Shown here in pieces: positions 23,712 through 33,837 of a stretch of DNA of 64,000 nucleotides (its first letter is position 1; each line of letters begins with the position of its first letter). A model generated the notes under the pieces. It searched no databases and was not told where the DNA came from. It worked only from the letters and a program-made list of their open reading frames with translations. The stretch comes from Austwickia chelonae (GTDB taxonomy: Bacteria > Actinomycetota > Actinomycetes > Actinomycetales > Dermatophilaceae): contig NZ_CP031447.1 in the NCBI RefSeq assembly GCF_003391095.1, forward strand, positions 1,240,001-1,304,000, in the 5' to 3' direction. The position numbers and the translations under genes were made by a program.

Positions 23712-24602
23712 TTGCGTCGGCATCCTGACACCCGCGGCCGCCAACCGCGACGGGTGACGAGCATCGCAGCCATGACGGCCCTGGCGGTTCTCGCACTCGG
23801 CGGCTGCAGCAGCGAGGAACTCTCGCGAGGTTTCCTTCCTCGCGGCGCCTCTGAGGGCGCGCAGCGTGTCCAGGACCTGTGGGTGGGCGGCTGGATCGCG
23901 GCACTGTGCGTGGGGGTTTTCGTCTGGGGGCTCACGATCTGGTGCATGGTGGCCTACCGGCGTAAGAAGGACGACGTCGGTTTGCCGCCCCAGCTGCGGT
24001 ATCACGTGCCGATCGAGCTGTGCTACACCGTTATCCCCGTCATGATGATCGGCGTCCTCTTCTACTACACCGCACGTGACGAAGCGATCCTCCTCGACAC
24101 CAGCCAGAAACCCGATGTGACGATCAACGTCGTCGGGAAACAGTGGAGCTGGGATTTCAACTATGTCGAGGCAGAGGTCTGGGAATCTGGAGTCCAAGCC
24201 CAGCTGACCGGAAAACCAGGGGTCGAAGAGACCCTGCCGACGCTCTACCTGCCCAAAGGCAAACGCGTCGAGTTCGTCTTGACCGCGAGGGATGTCATCC
24301 ACTCCTTCTGGGTGCCGGCCTTTCAGCAGAAGCTCGACATGATCCCGGGCAAGGTCAACAAACTTCAGGTCGTCCCCACGGAGGAAGGCACCTACCAAGG
24401 TAAGTGCGCCGAACTCTGCGGCCAGTACCACGCGACGATGCTGTTCAACGTGAAGGTCGTCTCGCAGGAGGAATACGACAAGCACATGCAGTCGCTGCGG
24501 GCCAAGGGCCAGACCGGCATGCTCGACAACAGCCTCAACCGAGCAAAGCTCGAGCCTGGCCAAGAAGGCCGCATGCAGTGGAGACCGGAGGGGAAGCGCT
24601 GA
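23712..24602 (+). CDS. ctaC: Cytochrome c oxidase subunit II (lipoprotein)
   Basis: CtaC carries the CuA centre that takes electrons from cytochrome cc (QcrC) into the aa3 oxidase. The 296-aa precursor has a basic signal segment and lipobox LALGGC, two membrane segments ([21 protein letters not shown] and a second containing [16 protein letters not shown]), and an extracytoplasmic cupredoxin domain with CuA ligands in HSFWVPAF and [15 protein letters not shown] 23712 follows GGAAGG and gives a normal signal peptide; ATG 23649 and GTG 23754 are alternatives. Its stop overlaps ctaD (TGATG). Confidence 0.92.
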   Translation: MRRHPDTRGRQPRRVTSIAAMTALAVLALGGCSSEELSRGFLPRGASEGAQRVQDLWVGGWIAALCVGVFVWGLTIWCMVAYRRKKDDVGLPPQLRYHVPIELCYTVIPVMMIGVLFYYTARDEAILLDTSQKPDVTINVVGKQWSWDFNYVEAEVWESGVQAQLTGKPGVEETLPTLYLPKGKRVEFVLTARDVIHSFWVPAFQQKLDMIPGKVNKLQVVPTEEGTYQGKCAELCGQYHATMLFNVKVVSQEEYDKHMQSLRAKGQTGMLDNSLNRAKLEPGQEGRMQWRPEGKR

Positions 24603-26380
24603 TGTCGACCGTACTGACACCTACACATGTCGCCGGGGTACCGGCGACGCGGAGGAAGCCGACCAAGGGTCAGCGCTTCGTGTCGCTCATCACCTCGACC
24701 GATCACAAGGTGATCGGCAACCTGTACTTCGTCACCACGATGTTCTTCTTCCTGATCGCCGGCGTGATGGCCCTGATCATCCGAGCTGAGCTGGTCGCGC
24801 CGGGCCTGCAGGTCCTGCACAACCTCGAACAGTTCAACCAGATGTTCACCATGCACGGCTCGATCATGCTGCTGCTGTTCGCGACCCCGCTCTTCGCCGG
24901 ATTCGCCAATGCTCTGCTCCCGCTGCAGATCGGGGCTCCCGACGTGGCGATGCCACGGCTGAACATGCTGGCTTACTGGCTCTACCTCTTCGGTGGCCTG
25001 ATGGCCGTCTCCGGATTCCTGGTGCCGGGCGGCGCCGCCTCCTTCGGGTGGTTCGCCTATGTTCCCCTGTCGAACTCCACCTTCACCCCCAGCCTTGGTG
25101 GCGACCTGTGGATCCTTGGCTTCGGGCTCGGCGGGTTCGGCACGATCATGGGTGCGGTCAACTTCATCACCACGATCGTGTGTATGCGGGCCCCGGGAAT
25201 GACGATGTTCCGGTTGCCGATCTTCACCTGGACGGTCCTGGTGACCTCCATCCTGATCCTGATGGTCTTCCCGGTGTTGACCGCAGCCTTCATGGGCCTG
25301 GCCGGCGACCGGCTCTTCGGGATGCACATCTACGACGTGACCAACAACGGGCCGATCTTGTACCAGCATCTGTTCTGGTTCTTCGGTCATCCCGAGGTCT
25401 ACATCATCGCGTTGCCCTTCTTCGGGATCGTCAGCGAGATCTTCCCGGTCTTCTCCCGCAAACCGATCTTCGGTTACAAGGGCCTGATTTTCGCGACCAT
25501 CGCGATCGCCGCGCTGTCGGTGACGGTCTGGGCGCACCACATGTATGTGACCGGTCAGGTTCTTCTGCCGTTCTTCTCCGTGATGACAATGCTGATCGCA
25601 GTACCCACCGGGGTGAAGTTCTTCAACTGGATCGGCACGATGTGGGGTGGCTCGATCACCTTCGAGACGCCGATCGTCTGGGCGTTGGGCTTCTTGGTGA
25701 CCTTCCTCTTCGGTGGGCTCACCGGTGTGGTGCTGGCCAGTCCCGCCTTGGACTTCCACCTGTCCGACAGCTATTTCGTGGTGGCTCACTTCCACTACAC
25801 CGTCTTCGGCACCGTCGTCTTCGCGATGTTCGCCGGCTACTACTTCTGGTGGCCCAAGCTCACCGGCCTGATGCTCGACGAGAAACTCGGCAAGTGGCAT
25901 TTCTGGCTGCTCTTCGTCGGCTTCCACGCGACTTTCCTGGTGCAGCACTGGCTCGGGGTGCAGGGCATGCCCCGGCGGTACGGCGACTGGATGGTCGAGG
26001 ACAACTTCGGTCTGTTGAACATCATCTCGACAGTGGGCTCGGTGGTACTGGGAGTCTCCTTCCTGCCCTTCTTCTACAACATCTGGAAGACGCATAAGGA
26101 GAACAAACGGGTCACGGTCGACGACCCGTGGGGTTATGGGGGTTCGTTGGAGTGGGCGACCTCCTGCCCACCGCCGCGGCACAACTTCAACAGCATTCCT
26201 CGTATCCGTTCCGAGCGGCCGGCCTTCGACCTCCACCACCCGGATGCTGAGGACATCAGTAGCCCGGCTCCGGACAAGGCCGTCCTGGAAGCTCTCCACA
26301 GTCAGCGTGGCGCGTCCACGACCGAGGTAGGGGCGCAGCAGTCTGCGTCCACAGACGGTGACGGAGGTCACTCCCGATGA
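24602..26380 (+). CDS. ctaD: Cytochrome c oxidase subunit I
   Basis: CtaD is the catalytic heme-copper subunit of the aa3 oxidase. The 592-aa protein has about twelve membrane helices. Ligands are visible: low-spin heme His in [10 protein letters not shown], CuB His in FGHPEVY with the cross-linked Tyr, the CuB pair in VWAHHMY, and heme a3/a ligands in [11 protein letters not shown]. The last 60 residues are a hydrophilic cytoplasmic tail. It overlaps ctaC and ctaF, so the three are cotranslated. Confidence 0.97.
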   Translation: MSTVLTPTHVAGVPATRRKPTKGQRFVSLITSTDHKVIGNLYFVTTMFFFLIAGVMALIIRAELVAPGLQVLHNLEQFNQMFTMHGSIMLLLFATPLFAGFANALLPLQIGAPDVAMPRLNMLAYWLYLFGGLMAVSGFLVPGGAASFGWFAYVPLSNSTFTPSLGGDLWILGFGLGGFGTIMGAVNFITTIVCMRAPGMTMFRLPIFTWTVLVTSILILMVFPVLTAAFMGLAGDRLFGMHIYDVTNNGPILYQHLFWFFGHPEVYIIALPFFGIVSEIFPVFSRKPIFGYKGLIFATIAIAALSVTVWAHHMYVTGQVLLPFFSVMTMLIAVPTGVKFFNWIGTMWGGSITFETPIVWALGFLVTFLFGGLTGVVLASPALDFHLSDSYFVVAHFHYTVFGTVVFAMFAGYYFWWPKLTGLMLDEKLGKWHFWLLFVGFHATFLVQHWLGVQGMPRRYGDWMVEDNFGLLNIISTVGSVVLGVSFLPFFYNIWKTHKENKRVTVDDPWGYGGSLEWATSCPPPRHNFNSIPRIRSERPAFDLHHPDAEDISSPAPDKAVLEALHSQRGASTTEVGAQQSASTDGDGGHSR

Positions 26381-26793
26381 AGGTAGAGGCCAAACTGTTC
26401 CAGTACGGGGCAGTGCCTTTCATCTTGACCGCAGCGGTCTACGCCTGGGCGACGGCGGTCTTCACCCCCGATGGGGTGGAACCGGTAGGCACGGTGTGTA
26501 TCTTCCTGACCGGTCTGATGACCGGAATGATCGGGTGGTACCTCTCCAAGACGGCGCAGACCCTTGACGCCCGTCCGGAAGATGACCCTGACGGTCATAT
26601 CGGTCAGATGGAAGGGGAGTACGGTTTCTTCAGCCCGTACAGCTGGTGGCCGTTGCCCTTGGCGCTCTCGGCGCTGCTGCTCTTCCTGGGGCTGGCCGTC
26701 GGCTGGTGGATCTTCATCGTCGGCGCCTTTTTTGGGGTGATTTCCCTTTTGGGGTGGACTTTCGAGTACTTCCGCGGCGATATCGGAATCTGA
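26377..26793 (+). CDS. ctaF: Cytochrome c oxidase subunit IV, actinobacterial type
   Basis: This 138-aa subunit has four hydrophobic segments ([53 protein letters not shown] and [16 protein letters not shown]) and the family loop [24 protein letters not shown]. It is an accessory subunit of the actinobacterial aa3 oxidase in the bc1-aa3 supercomplex. It overlaps the ctaD stop (ATGA) and is followed by a strong terminator, so ctaC-ctaD-ctaF form one operon. Confidence 0.95.
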   Translation: MKVEAKLFQYGAVPFILTAAVYAWATAVFTPDGVEPVGTVCIFLTGLMTGMIGWYLSKTAQTLDARPEDDPDGHIGQMEGEYGFFSPYSWWPLPLALSALLLFLGLAVGWWIFIVGAFFGVISLLGWTFEYFRGDIGI

Positions 26794-26817
26794 CTGATAC
26801 CGATCTGTGAACATATC

Positions 26818-26852
26818 GAAAGGGGTGTCTGGCTACGCTAGACGCCCCTTTC
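26818..26852 (+). terminator. Terminator of ctaC-ctaD-ctaF
   Basis: A 13-bp stem (26818-26830 with 26840-26852, one G-T pair) with a 9-nt loop sits 25 nt after the ctaF stop. The 3' arm ends CCCCTTTC, giving a short T-run. Confidence 0.75.
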
Positions 26853-26988
26853 ACCTCTGGAGTTTCCGCTAAACGGCTCCAGCAGGCACATGGCGACTCA
26901 GGAATTTGCCAGGGGGAAATGTGAAGTTGGTGTTCGGTTAAGGCGCTGCGGATTTGGCCTGCGGTGCGCAGAGCTGGGAGAGAACACG

Positions 26989-28230
26989 GTGGGCAGAGCT
27001 GTACCCCTTGGCAGGAATTGGGCGATTGTGGCAGGGCTGACCCTGTCAGTCACAGCATTGATTTCCGGATGCCAGGACGAGGGGGAGAAACGCAGCGATA
27101 AGGCTGTGATCGACACCAAGTCGGCTGAGGCCAAGATCGAGGTGTCCGTCCCGGACGGGACCAAAGATGTCTCTCCGGAGAGCGTCATCACGGTGAAAGC
27201 ACTCGACGGCGAGATCGGAACGGTAACGGTCGCCAGCGAGGACGGGAAGCGGAGCGTCGACGGGAAGGTCGGCGACGACAAGAAGGTGTGGTCCTCGCAG
27301 CGAAATCTGGCACCCAAAACGACCTACAAGGTGACGGCCACCGCTCGGAGCAAGGATGGACAGGAGAGCACCTCCACGACCTCGTTCACGACGCTCACTG
27401 CCAAGAAGGTCATCGGTTACACGGTCACTCCCGACGGATGGACAGTCGGCGCAGGGATGCCCGTTCAGGTGAAATTCAATGCACCGATCACCACCCCCGA
27501 AGCCAAAGCACAGATCGAGTCACAGATGTCGATCACCGCGAGCCCCAGCCAGCCTGGGTCATGGGGATGGACCAATGACCGAACCTTGCTCTATCGGCCG
27601 CAGACCTACTGGACGTCAGGGACGAAGATCGAGGTGAAAGCGCCGCTGGCTGGCACCAAGATCGCCCCGGATACCTACCTCGCCGAGGACAATGGCGCGA
27701 AGTTGACCATCGGTACCCAGCGGGTCCTGAAGGTCGACCTGGCTGCTTATTCGATGACCTTGATCGAGAACGGACAGACGGTCAAGTCCTTCGCGATCAG
27801 TGGAGGACGGGCCGGCGAGCGTTTCGAGACCCGCGCCGGGACCAAGGTGATCCAGGACAAACACCCTGACATCGTCATGGACTCCTCGACCTTCGGCGTG
27901 GGTAAGAGCGACCCGGAGTACTATCGAACGAAGGTCCAGTGGGCGCTCCGGATTACCGACAGCGGCGAATTCCTGCACTCGGCACCGTGGTCGGTGGGGC
28001 AGCAGGGCAAAGCGAATGTCTCCCACGGGTGCGTGAACATGGCGCCCGGTGACGCCGAGTGGTTGTTCGGCAAAGCCCAATACGGTGACGTTGTCGAGAC
28101 GGTCAACTCCAACTACCAGCTCAAGCCGGAACAGGCTGGAATCCCGGTCTGGTTGTGGACCTGGGAGGAATGGCAGACGAAGTCTGCGGTCAACGCAGTC
28201 GGCTCCTCAGAAGGCCCGATGAAGGGCTGA
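26989..28230 (+). CDS. Lipoprotein L,D-transpeptidase
   Basis: L,D-transpeptidases make 3-3 cross-links in peptidoglycan outside the membrane. The 413-aa precursor has a signal peptide with lipobox LISGC (Cys 28), two Ig-like domains (about residues 50-270) and a YkuD catalytic domain with HSAPWSVGQQGKANVSHGCVNM, which contains the catalytic Cys and His. The arrangement matches mycobacterial LdtMt2-type enzymes. GGGAGAG at 26976-26982 gives GTG 26989; the longer frame from 26890 lacks a signal peptide at its start. Confidence 0.92.
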   Translation: MGRAVPLGRNWAIVAGLTLSVTALISGCQDEGEKRSDKAVIDTKSAEAKIEVSVPDGTKDVSPESVITVKALDGEIGTVTVASEDGKRSVDGKVGDDKKVWSSQRNLAPKTTYKVTATARSKDGQESTSTTSFTTLTAKKVIGYTVTPDGWTVGAGMPVQVKFNAPITTPEAKAQIESQMSITASPSQPGSWGWTNDRTLLYRPQTYWTSGTKIEVKAPLAGTKIAPDTYLAEDNGAKLTIGTQRVLKVDLAAYSMTLIENGQTVKSFAISGGRAGERFETRAGTKVIQDKHPDIVMDSSTFGVGKSDPEYYRTKVQWALRITDSGEFLHSAPWSVGQQGKANVSHGCVNMAPGDAEWLFGKAQYGDVVETVNSNYQLKPEQAGIPVWLWTWEEWQTKSAVNAVGSSEGPMKG

Positions 28231-28302
28231 GCGGCTCGGCCCCTGTGCGACGGACGGCGTGTGTCCGCGCTCTCCTCTGGAGAAGCGGATGCACGCCGTC
28301 CG

Positions 28303-28662
28303 TCATCCCCAGCCGAGTTCGTGTAGCCGTTCGTCGTCGATGCCGAAATGATGGGCGATCTCGTGGACGACGGTGATCGCGACCTCGTCGACGACCTCTT
28401 CGAATGAATTGCACATCCGTAAGGTCGGCCCGCGGAAGATGAAGATCCGGTCGGGCATCATCGGTTCTCCCCATTCCCAACCTCGTTCGGTTTTGGGGAT
28501 GCCCTCGTAGACGCCGAGGCAATCGGCACCGAGTTCGCTGTCGGGCTCGTCCTCCACGAAGAAGACCACATTGTCCATCAGATCGAGAAGGTCGGCTGGG
28601 ACCGCGTCGAGCGCGTCGGCGACGGCCTCCTCGAACTCTATCCGGCTCATCTCGACTGTCAT
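28303..28662 (-). CDS. Small zincin-like metallopeptidase family protein
   Basis: This 119-aa cytosolic protein has the zinc motif HEIAHHFG (HExxH) near its C-terminus, preceded by FEEVVDEVAITVV. It matches the short minimal-metallopeptidase (possibl zincin) family widespread in actinobacteria, with the stretch DNVVFFVEDEP and LGVYEGIPKTER. Physiological substrates are unknown. AGAGGA about 8 nt upstream of ATG 28662 supports the start; an internal ATG at 28650 is possible. Confidence 0.85.
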   Translation of the reverse strand: MTVEMSRIEFEEAVADALDAVPADLLDLMDNVVFFVEDEPDSELGADCLGVYEGIPKTERGWEWGEPMMPDRIFIFRGPTLRMCNSFEEVVDEVAITVVHEIAHHFGIDDERLHELGWG

Positions 28663-28695
28663 GGAGGCATCCTCTCATCGGGGGAGAATGAAGCT

Positions 28696-28980
28696 ATGCG
28701 ACTTGTGCTACGCGTCCGTCCAGGAGCCTCTCGGACACGGGTGGGCGGGAGCTATGAAGCTCCGGATGGTCCACAACTGTGTGTAGCTGTGAATGCCCGG
28801 GCTGTCGACGGTCAGGCCACCGAAGCGGCGTTGAAGGCAGTCGCAGAGGCTTTAGGGGTCAGGCCGCGTCAGGTGAACCTGGTGTCCGGTGCGACTTCCC
28901 GCTCGAAAGTGGTGGAGGTGGATGCGTCTCAGGCGGAGGCGGAGATTTCCGAGAGGCTCCGCGAACTACTTGCCTCGTGA
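28696..28980 (+). CDS. DUF167/YggU family protein
   Basis: This 94-aa protein has the DUF167 pattern: VRPGASRTRVGG, AVDGQATEAALKAVAEALGV, VNLVSGATSRSKVVEV. The family is widely conserved with no assigned function. ATG 28696 lies after GGGGAG at 28681-28686; a GAGAAT hexamer 6 nt upstream might also serve a leaderless start. It is divergent from the small metallopeptidase and convergent with qcrB. Confidence 0.88.
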   Translation: MRLVLRVRPGASRTRVGGSYEAPDGPQLCVAVNARAVDGQATEAALKAVAEALGVRPRQVNLVSGATSRSKVVEVDASQAEAEISERLRELLAS

Positions 28981-29013
28981 GCGGGACTCCCGGTTCGCTG
29001 CTTCTGGACATGG

Positions 29014-29057
29014 GTGAGGGCCGTCCCCCTGAACCACTTCGGGTCGACGGCCCTCAC
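29014..29057. terminator. Bidirectional terminator between DUF167 gene and qcrB
   Basis: A perfect 12-bp stem (GTGAGGGCCGTC 29014-29025, GACGGCCCTCAC 29046-29057) with a 20-nt loop separates convergent genes. Confidence 0.7.
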
Positions 29058-29078
29058 TTGTCGTGGGTGACTCCTTGA

Positions 29079-30893
29079 TCAGCTCTTCCCAGCCGGTTGA
29101 TCGGTGGGAGCGTTCTCCTGATCTACCGGCTCCGCTGTGCCATGCCGACCGATGGCCTGTGGACCACGTCCGGCCGGATCCGACTGGAGCATCGCCGCAT
29201 AGTCATGATGATGGTCTTGTGCTTCGGCGAACTCGGACGGAGTGACTGGCTCGATCCGGTCGGCGAAGTAGAACCGGGAGAAGAACGAGCGTGCTCTTCC
29301 GTGCTTCGACTTCGGATCGGTATTGCCCATCGTGTCGGTCACAGGACCCGCGTCGAGCGGCTTCGGCGACTCGTGCTGCACCAGGTTCCACCGCTGGTAG
29401 GGGTCCAAGGGTTCGTGGGCCTCGGCGAAACCGCTTCCTTCGGTGAAGACGATACGCCCGGTCTCGTGACCGTGCAGGACCTTGGAGCGGTCAGCCAACT
29501 GCAGGGAGAGACACAGCCGTTTGGTCACCCAGAAAGCGATGACCGGCCCTGCGAAGAAGAGGACCTGCAGCGCACGGGTGATGTCGTTGATGGACAGCCC
29601 CATCTTGATCGCCATCAGGTCGTTGCCTGCAGCGAGGAACATCACCAGGTATGCGGTCAGCGCAGCGACACCGATCGCGGTCCGCACCGGTGCATTGCGG
29701 GGACGGTCGAGCAGGTGGTGCTCGCGACGGTCGCCGGTCACCCAGGCCTCGAAGAAGGGATATGCGCCCATGAGGGTGAAGACCACGGGCAGGAGCATGA
29801 TCGACCCGATTGCCAGGTTCAGGCTGAGGGTGTATCCCAGGATCTCGAACTCCAGCTGCCCAGGGAGCAGCCGCAAGGCCCCGTCGGCGAACCCCATGTA
29901 CCAGTCGGGCTGGGAGTCGGCGGTGACGGGGGAAGGATCGTAGGGGCCGTACATCCAGACGGGGTTGATCGCCACCAGCCCTGAGATCAGCGCGATGATC
30001 CCGAAGACGATGAAGAAGAATCCACCTGCCTTGGCGGCGTACACCGGCATCACGGGGAAGCCCACGACGTTGTCATTGGTCTTGCCCGGCCCGGGGTACT
30101 GGGTGTGCTTGTGCACCATGACCAGGATGAGATGCGCGGTGAACAGACCGATGATGAGGGCAGGGATGAGCAGGACGTGGGCGATGTACAGCCTGGGGAT
30201 GATGTGTTCTCCGGGGAAGGCTCCACCGAAGATCATGTATGACAAGTACGAGCCGATGATCGGCGAGGACTCGACGAAGCCCTCCATGACCCGGATACCG
30301 GTACCGGAGAGCAGGTCGTCGGGCAGCGAGTAGCCGGCGAAACCTTCGATGCAGGCCAACAGGAGGAGCACGGTGCCGATGACCCAGTTGATCTCACGGG
30401 GCTTGCGGAAGGCGCCGGTGAAGAAGACTCGGCAGGCGTGGAGGCCGACAGCGGCTACGAAGAAGAGCGCAGACCAGTGATGGAGCTGACGGATCAGGAG
30501 CCCACCACGGATGTCGAAGCTGATGTTCAGGGTCGAGGCATAGGCCTCGGACATCGCCAGCCCCTTGAGCGGGACATAGCTGCCGTCGTAGACGACGTGC
30601 CCGGCGCTGGGGACGAACCAGAAGGTCAGGAAGACACCGGTGATCAGGGCGATGAGCATGGAGTACATCGCGATCTCACCCAGCATGAACGACCAGTGGT
30701 CAGGGAAGACCTTGTTCATCAGGTAACGCAGCGGTTTGGCAGCGCCAGTGCGTTCGTCGAACCAGTTGGCGGCACCACTGCTCTCCGAACGGTGCCGAGA
30801 TGTCGAGCGGGGCGCCGAGCTGTCCTCAGCACGGAGGGAATCGGCAGCAGCGCGGGCGCGCTCCTGCGAGGAGGGGGAGGAATGAGTGGTCAT
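29079..30893 (-). CDS. qcrB: Ubiquinol/menaquinol-cytochrome c reductase cytochrome b subunit
   Basis: QcrB oxidises menaquinol and holds hemes bL and bH in the bc1 complex. The 604-aa protein has about nine membrane helices. Heme ligands are in LHHWSALFFVAAVGLHACRVF and the second pair near FTAHLILVMVHKHTQ. The quinol-site motif appears as PDWYMGF. A long hydrophilic N-terminus (45 residues) and a C-terminal tail of about 140 residues are typical of actinobacterial QcrB. It overlaps qcrA by 4 bp. Confidence 0.96.
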   Translation of the reverse strand: MTTHSSPSSQERARAAADSLRAEDSSAPRSTSRHRSESSGAANWFDERTGAAKPLRYLMNKVFPDHWSFMLGEIAMYSMLIALITGVFLTFWFVPSAGHVVYDGSYVPLKGLAMSEAYASTLNISFDIRGGLLIRQLHHWSALFFVAAVGLHACRVFFTGAFRKPREINWVIGTVLLLLACIEGFAGYSLPDDLLSGTGIRVMEGFVESSPIIGSYLSYMIFGGAFPGEHIIPRLYIAHVLLIPALIIGLFTAHLILVMVHKHTQYPGPGKTNDNVVGFPVMPVYAAKAGGFFFIVFGIIALISGLVAINPVWMYGPYDPSPVTADSQPDWYMGFADGALRLLPGQLEFEILGYTLSLNLAIGSIMLLPVVFTLMGAYPFFEAWVTGDRREHHLLDRPRNAPVRTAIGVAALTAYLVMFLAAGNDLMAIKMGLSINDITRALQVLFFAGPVIAFWVTKRLCLSLQLADRSKVLHGHETGRIVFTEGSGFAEAHEPLDPYQRWNLVQHESPKPLDAGPVTDTMGNTDPKSKHGRARSFFSRFYFADRIEPVTPSEFAEAQDHHHDYAAMLQSDPAGRGPQAIGRHGTAEPVDQENAPTDQPAGKS

Positions 30894-32044
30894 CGCGCAC
30901 GCGTCCAGAAGCTCGGTCCGACAGGCTCCATGAATCCCTGGTCGGCGACCAGGTATCCCTCTTTATCCACGGTGATCTTCAGCTGCGGCAGAGGGCGTTT
31001 CGCCGGGCCGAAGACGACCTCGCAGTCATTGGTGACATCGAAGGTCGATTGGTGGCAGGGACAGAGGAGATGGTGGGTCTGCTGCTCGTACAGGCCGACC
31101 GGGCAGCCTGCGTGGGTGCAGATCTTGCTGTAGGCCACGATCCCTTGGAATCCCCAGTCGCGGGCCTTGGTGCTGGCGAACTTCGCAGGATCCAGACGCA
31201 TGAGGAGGACAGCGGCTTTCGCCTTGCGCTCCAGGACGCCCAGGTTCTCGTCGTGGTCGAAGGTCTGTCCAGGAGCAGGTTTTTGCTTGGGCTTGTCGTG
31301 GATTCCCTCGGGGAGGACGTGATAGACCGAGCCGAGGGTCACATCTGTCGCTTTGATCGGGCGGTTCTCCGGATCGGTCATCAGGCGTAGCCCCTTACGC
31401 CAGAAGGTGTTGCGCAGCTCTCGGTCAGCGTCGCCCATCTTGCCCAGCCCGCCGACGACTTGAATCAGTAAGGGCAGGGCGAAGATGGCCAAGGAGGTTC
31501 CGCCCGCCAGGCGGATCAGTTTTCGCCGACCCAGCTGGCTCTCTTCCATGCCGCGCTGCAAGGTGTCCAGCACACCTTGGCGGTCCTCCTCGCTGGAGAC
31601 CACGGGGTGTCGGTGCTCGACGACCTCCTCATCGGGCATCAAGGTCTTGGCCCAGTGCACTGCGCCCAGGCCGATGCCCAGGAGCGAGAAACCCAGGAAG
31701 AGTCCGAAGAGGGTGTGCAACAGGTCCAGGTTCCCGAAGAAGGGGACGAAAACCATGTGGTTCATCGGCAGGGTGAAATAGGCGACGACAAAACCGATCG
31801 TGCCCACGATGGACAAACAGAAGAGCCCGGCTACTTGCCGTTCAGCACGTCTCGCCGCGCGCTCGTCGACATCGGCGTGCCGCAGGACATGCGGGGGCAG
31901 ACCGGGATTCTCGAAGCGATCGGTGACAGCTACAGCTGTGCCGGGGACGTGCCCGTCCCCCAAGGAGACTTCGTGGCCGGTCACATGCGGGTTCTCAGGA
32001 CGACTGTTCCCTGTCGCCCCGGAAGGAGAGCCGTTCTCGTTCAT
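30890..32044 (-). CDS. qcrA: Rieske iron-sulfur subunit
   Basis: QcrA passes electrons from menaquinol to cytochrome cc. The 384-aa protein has three membrane segments, as in actinobacteria (about residues 73-90, 106-128 and 182-200), then a Rieske domain with 2Fe-2S ligands in CTHAGCPVGL and CPCHQSTF. Its ATG on the minus strand lies 61 nt after the qcrC stop, and it overlaps qcrB (ATGA). It belongs to ctaE-qcrC-qcrA-qcrB. Confidence 0.96.
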   Translation of the reverse strand: MNENGSPSGATGNSRPENPHVTGHEVSLGDGHVPGTAVAVTDRFENPGLPPHVLRHADVDERAARRAERQVAGLFCLSIVGTIGFVVAYFTLPMNHMVFVPFFGNLDLLHTLFGLFLGFSLLGIGLGAVHWAKTLMPDEEVVEHRHPVVSSEEDRQGVLDTLQRGMEESQLGRRKLIRLAGGTSLAIFALPLLIQVVGGLGKMGDADRELRNTFWRKGLRLMTDPENRPIKATDVTLGSVYHVLPEGIHDKPKQKPAPGQTFDHDENLGVLERKAKAAVLLMRLDPAKFASTKARDWGFQGIVAYSKICTHAGCPVGLYEQQTHHLLCPCHQSTFDVTNDCEVVFGPAKRPLPQLKITVDKEGYLVADQGFMEPVGPSFWTRAR

Positions 32045-32105
32045 TCGTCGTTCCTGTCGGTACCGAGACCTGCCTTGCGGCGTGGTCGTCCTGGGGAGGA
32101 GAGGG

Positions 32106-32891
32106 TCAGGCGGCCTTGCGGCCCAGCCAAACGGCGGAGCCGATCATGATCGGGATGGCGATCAGCCACAGGAAGAAGCCGTCGGCGACCGGGCCGAAGG
32201 AACCCAGGGTGTGCCCGCCGGTGTTGTTGGCTTTGTCCAGTTCATGCAGATAAGCGATCACATCCCGTTTTTCTTCGGGAGTGATGTTCTGGTCGTTGAA
32301 GACCGGCATGGACTGAGGCCCGGTGAGCATCGCCTCGTAGATGTGTTTGCCTTCGATTCCTCGCAACGGGGGAGCGAACTTCCCTCGGGTCAGGGCTCCG
32401 CCTGACCCGGCGTAGTTGTGGCACATGGCGCAGTTGACCCTGAAGATGTCCCCACCACGGGCCAGGTTGGCGCCCTCGGCGGTGATGTACTTCTGATCGG
32501 GAACTGCGGGGCCGGGGCCCAGGGAAGCGACATAAGCGGCCATCTGCTTGATCTCGGTGTCGCTGAACTGCACCTTGTTGCGCTTGGCCTGGACATTTTG
32601 CTGGGGCAGTGGCATGCGTCCGGTCCCGACCTGGAAGTCCACCGCAGCGGCACCTACCCCGACGAGACTCGGCCCGTCCGGGGTTCCGGTGGCATTGGCG
32701 CCGTGGCAGGTCGTGCAGTTCGCCATGAAGAGCTTCTTGCCGGTTTCGATGTCCTGGGAGGAGGAGCCCGCTTCAGCCTGCGCGGAACCAGGGGCGAAGA
32801 AGCTGTAAGCGCCGCCGGTCATCAGTAGCCCGAGCAGGAGAAGGATGACGAAGGCGGCGGGGTGTCGACGGCGGGCGGCGAGGGCTTTCAC
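32106..32891 (-). CDS. qcrC: Diheme cytochrome c subunit (cytochrome cc)
   Basis: QcrC replaces both cytochrome c1 and soluble cytochrome c in the actinobacterial supercomplex. The 261-aa protein has an N-terminal membrane anchor (FVILLLLGLLMTGGAYSFF), two heme c sites CTTCHG and CAMCHN, and a C-terminal membrane helix (FFLWLIAIPIMIGSAVWLG). The distal Met ligands probably lie in GRMPLP and SMPVF. GTG 32891 is preceded by AAGGAA. It lies between ctaE and qcrA. Confidence 0.96.
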   Translation of the reverse strand: MKALAARRRHPAAFVILLLLGLLMTGGAYSFFAPGSAQAEAGSSSQDIETGKKLFMANCTTCHGANATGTPDGPSLVGVGAAAVDFQVGTGRMPLPQQNVQAKRNKVQFSDTEIKQMAAYVASLGPGPAVPDQKYITAEGANLARGGDIFRVNCAMCHNYAGSGGALTRGKFAPPLRGIEGKHIYEAMLTGPQSMPVFNDQNITPEEKRDVIAYLHELDKANNTGGHTLGSFGPVADGFFLWLIAIPIMIGSAVWLGRKAA

Positions 32892-32942
32892 GTCAGTGGT
32901 TCCTTGGGGTCGGAGCGCAGTTGGTGTGGCGGGGTGTGCTGG

Positions 32943-33605
32943 TTACTTCAAGATGTAGATCGTGACGAACAGTGCGATCCACACCACGTCGACGAAATGC
33001 CAGTAGTACGAAGTGACGATGGCGCCGGTGGCCTGCCTGTGGGTATAACGGCGCGAGGTGAAGCTGCGTCCGATGATGAGCAGGAAGGCGATCAACCCTC
33101 CTGTGACGTGGATGCCGTGGAAACCGGTGGTGATGTAGAAGGCCGAGGTGTAGGCGTTGTGACTCAGTGTCATGCCCTCGGAGGTGAGGGTTGCGTACTC
33201 CCAGACCTGCCCGGCAACGAAGACCGCGCCGAAGAGATAGGTCAGGACGTACCACTCGCGCATGCCCCATTCCTTGATCGGATGGAGGGTCAGGAGCTTC
33301 CCGGTACGTGACCCCCGGCCTTGCTCCGCGGCGAAGACCCCGAACTGACACCACACCGAGGAAATGACCAGGATCAGCGTGTTGACGAAGGCGAACCAGA
33401 AGTTCAACTTGGCGGTGCCATCGGCCCACAGGTCCGGTCGAACGGAGCGGATGGTGAAGTAGATGGCGAAGAGTCCCGCGAAGAACATCAGTTCGCTGGC
33501 CAACCAGACCATGGTCGCGACCGATGCCATATTCGGTCGTGTGACCGGGCCGTGCCCGGGGATCACACGAGGTGCAGGGGAATGAACGGAGGTTTCGGTC
33601 GCCAC
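32943..33605 (-). CDS. ctaE: Cytochrome c oxidase subunit III
   Basis: CtaE is the third core subunit of the aa3 oxidase. The 220-aa protein has five visible membrane helices, including VWLASELMFFAGLFAIYFTI, FVNTLILVISSVWCQFGV and YYWHFVDVVWIALFVTIYI, with the invariant Glu in ASELMFF and the motif FHGIHVTGG. I chose GTG 33605: no ribosome site is seen, and a CAATAT hexamer ends 7 nt upstream on the minus strand, so it may be leaderless. It heads ctaE-qcrC-qcrA-qcrB. Confidence 0.95.
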   Translation of the reverse strand: MATETSVHSPAPRVIPGHGPVTRPNMASVATMVWLASELMFFAGLFAIYFTIRSVRPDLWADGTAKLNFWFAFVNTLILVISSVWCQFGVFAAEQGRGSRTGKLLTLHPIKEWGMREWYVLTYLFGAVFVAGQVWEYATLTSEGMTLSHNAYTSAFYITTGFHGIHVTGGLIAFLLIIGRSFTSRRYTHRQATGAIVTSYYWHFVDVVWIALFVTIYILK

Positions 33606-33825
33606 GGCCGCAATATTGCCTGACGATCGGGGGTGATCAGGCCCGCTGAGCAGGGCGAGGCGGTGCGTCGAACAGATCATCGCTCAGCGGTCGGTTGTCT
33701 CGGACGAGCGGTGTGTGGACCTGCGTTTTCACGAGTGGTCAGCTGGCCGGATCAGACCGGGTGGACGTCGGTCACGTGTTTTCCGAGGAGGATCGGTACA
33801 GACATCCACCGTGGAACGACGCGGG

Positions 33826-33831
33826 TAGGAT
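33826..33831 (+). promoter_or_regulatory. -10 hexamer of leaderless promoter for the receiver-like gene
   Basis: TAGGAT ends 6 nt before ATG 33838. Confidence 0.6.
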
Positions 33832-33837
33832 CGCCCT

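Noticed and set aside
24392-26371. 659-codon open frame on the minus strand opposite ctaD
   Set aside because: The composition is Asp/Glu/His/Arg-rich without domains, as expected for the complement of a membrane-protein gene.
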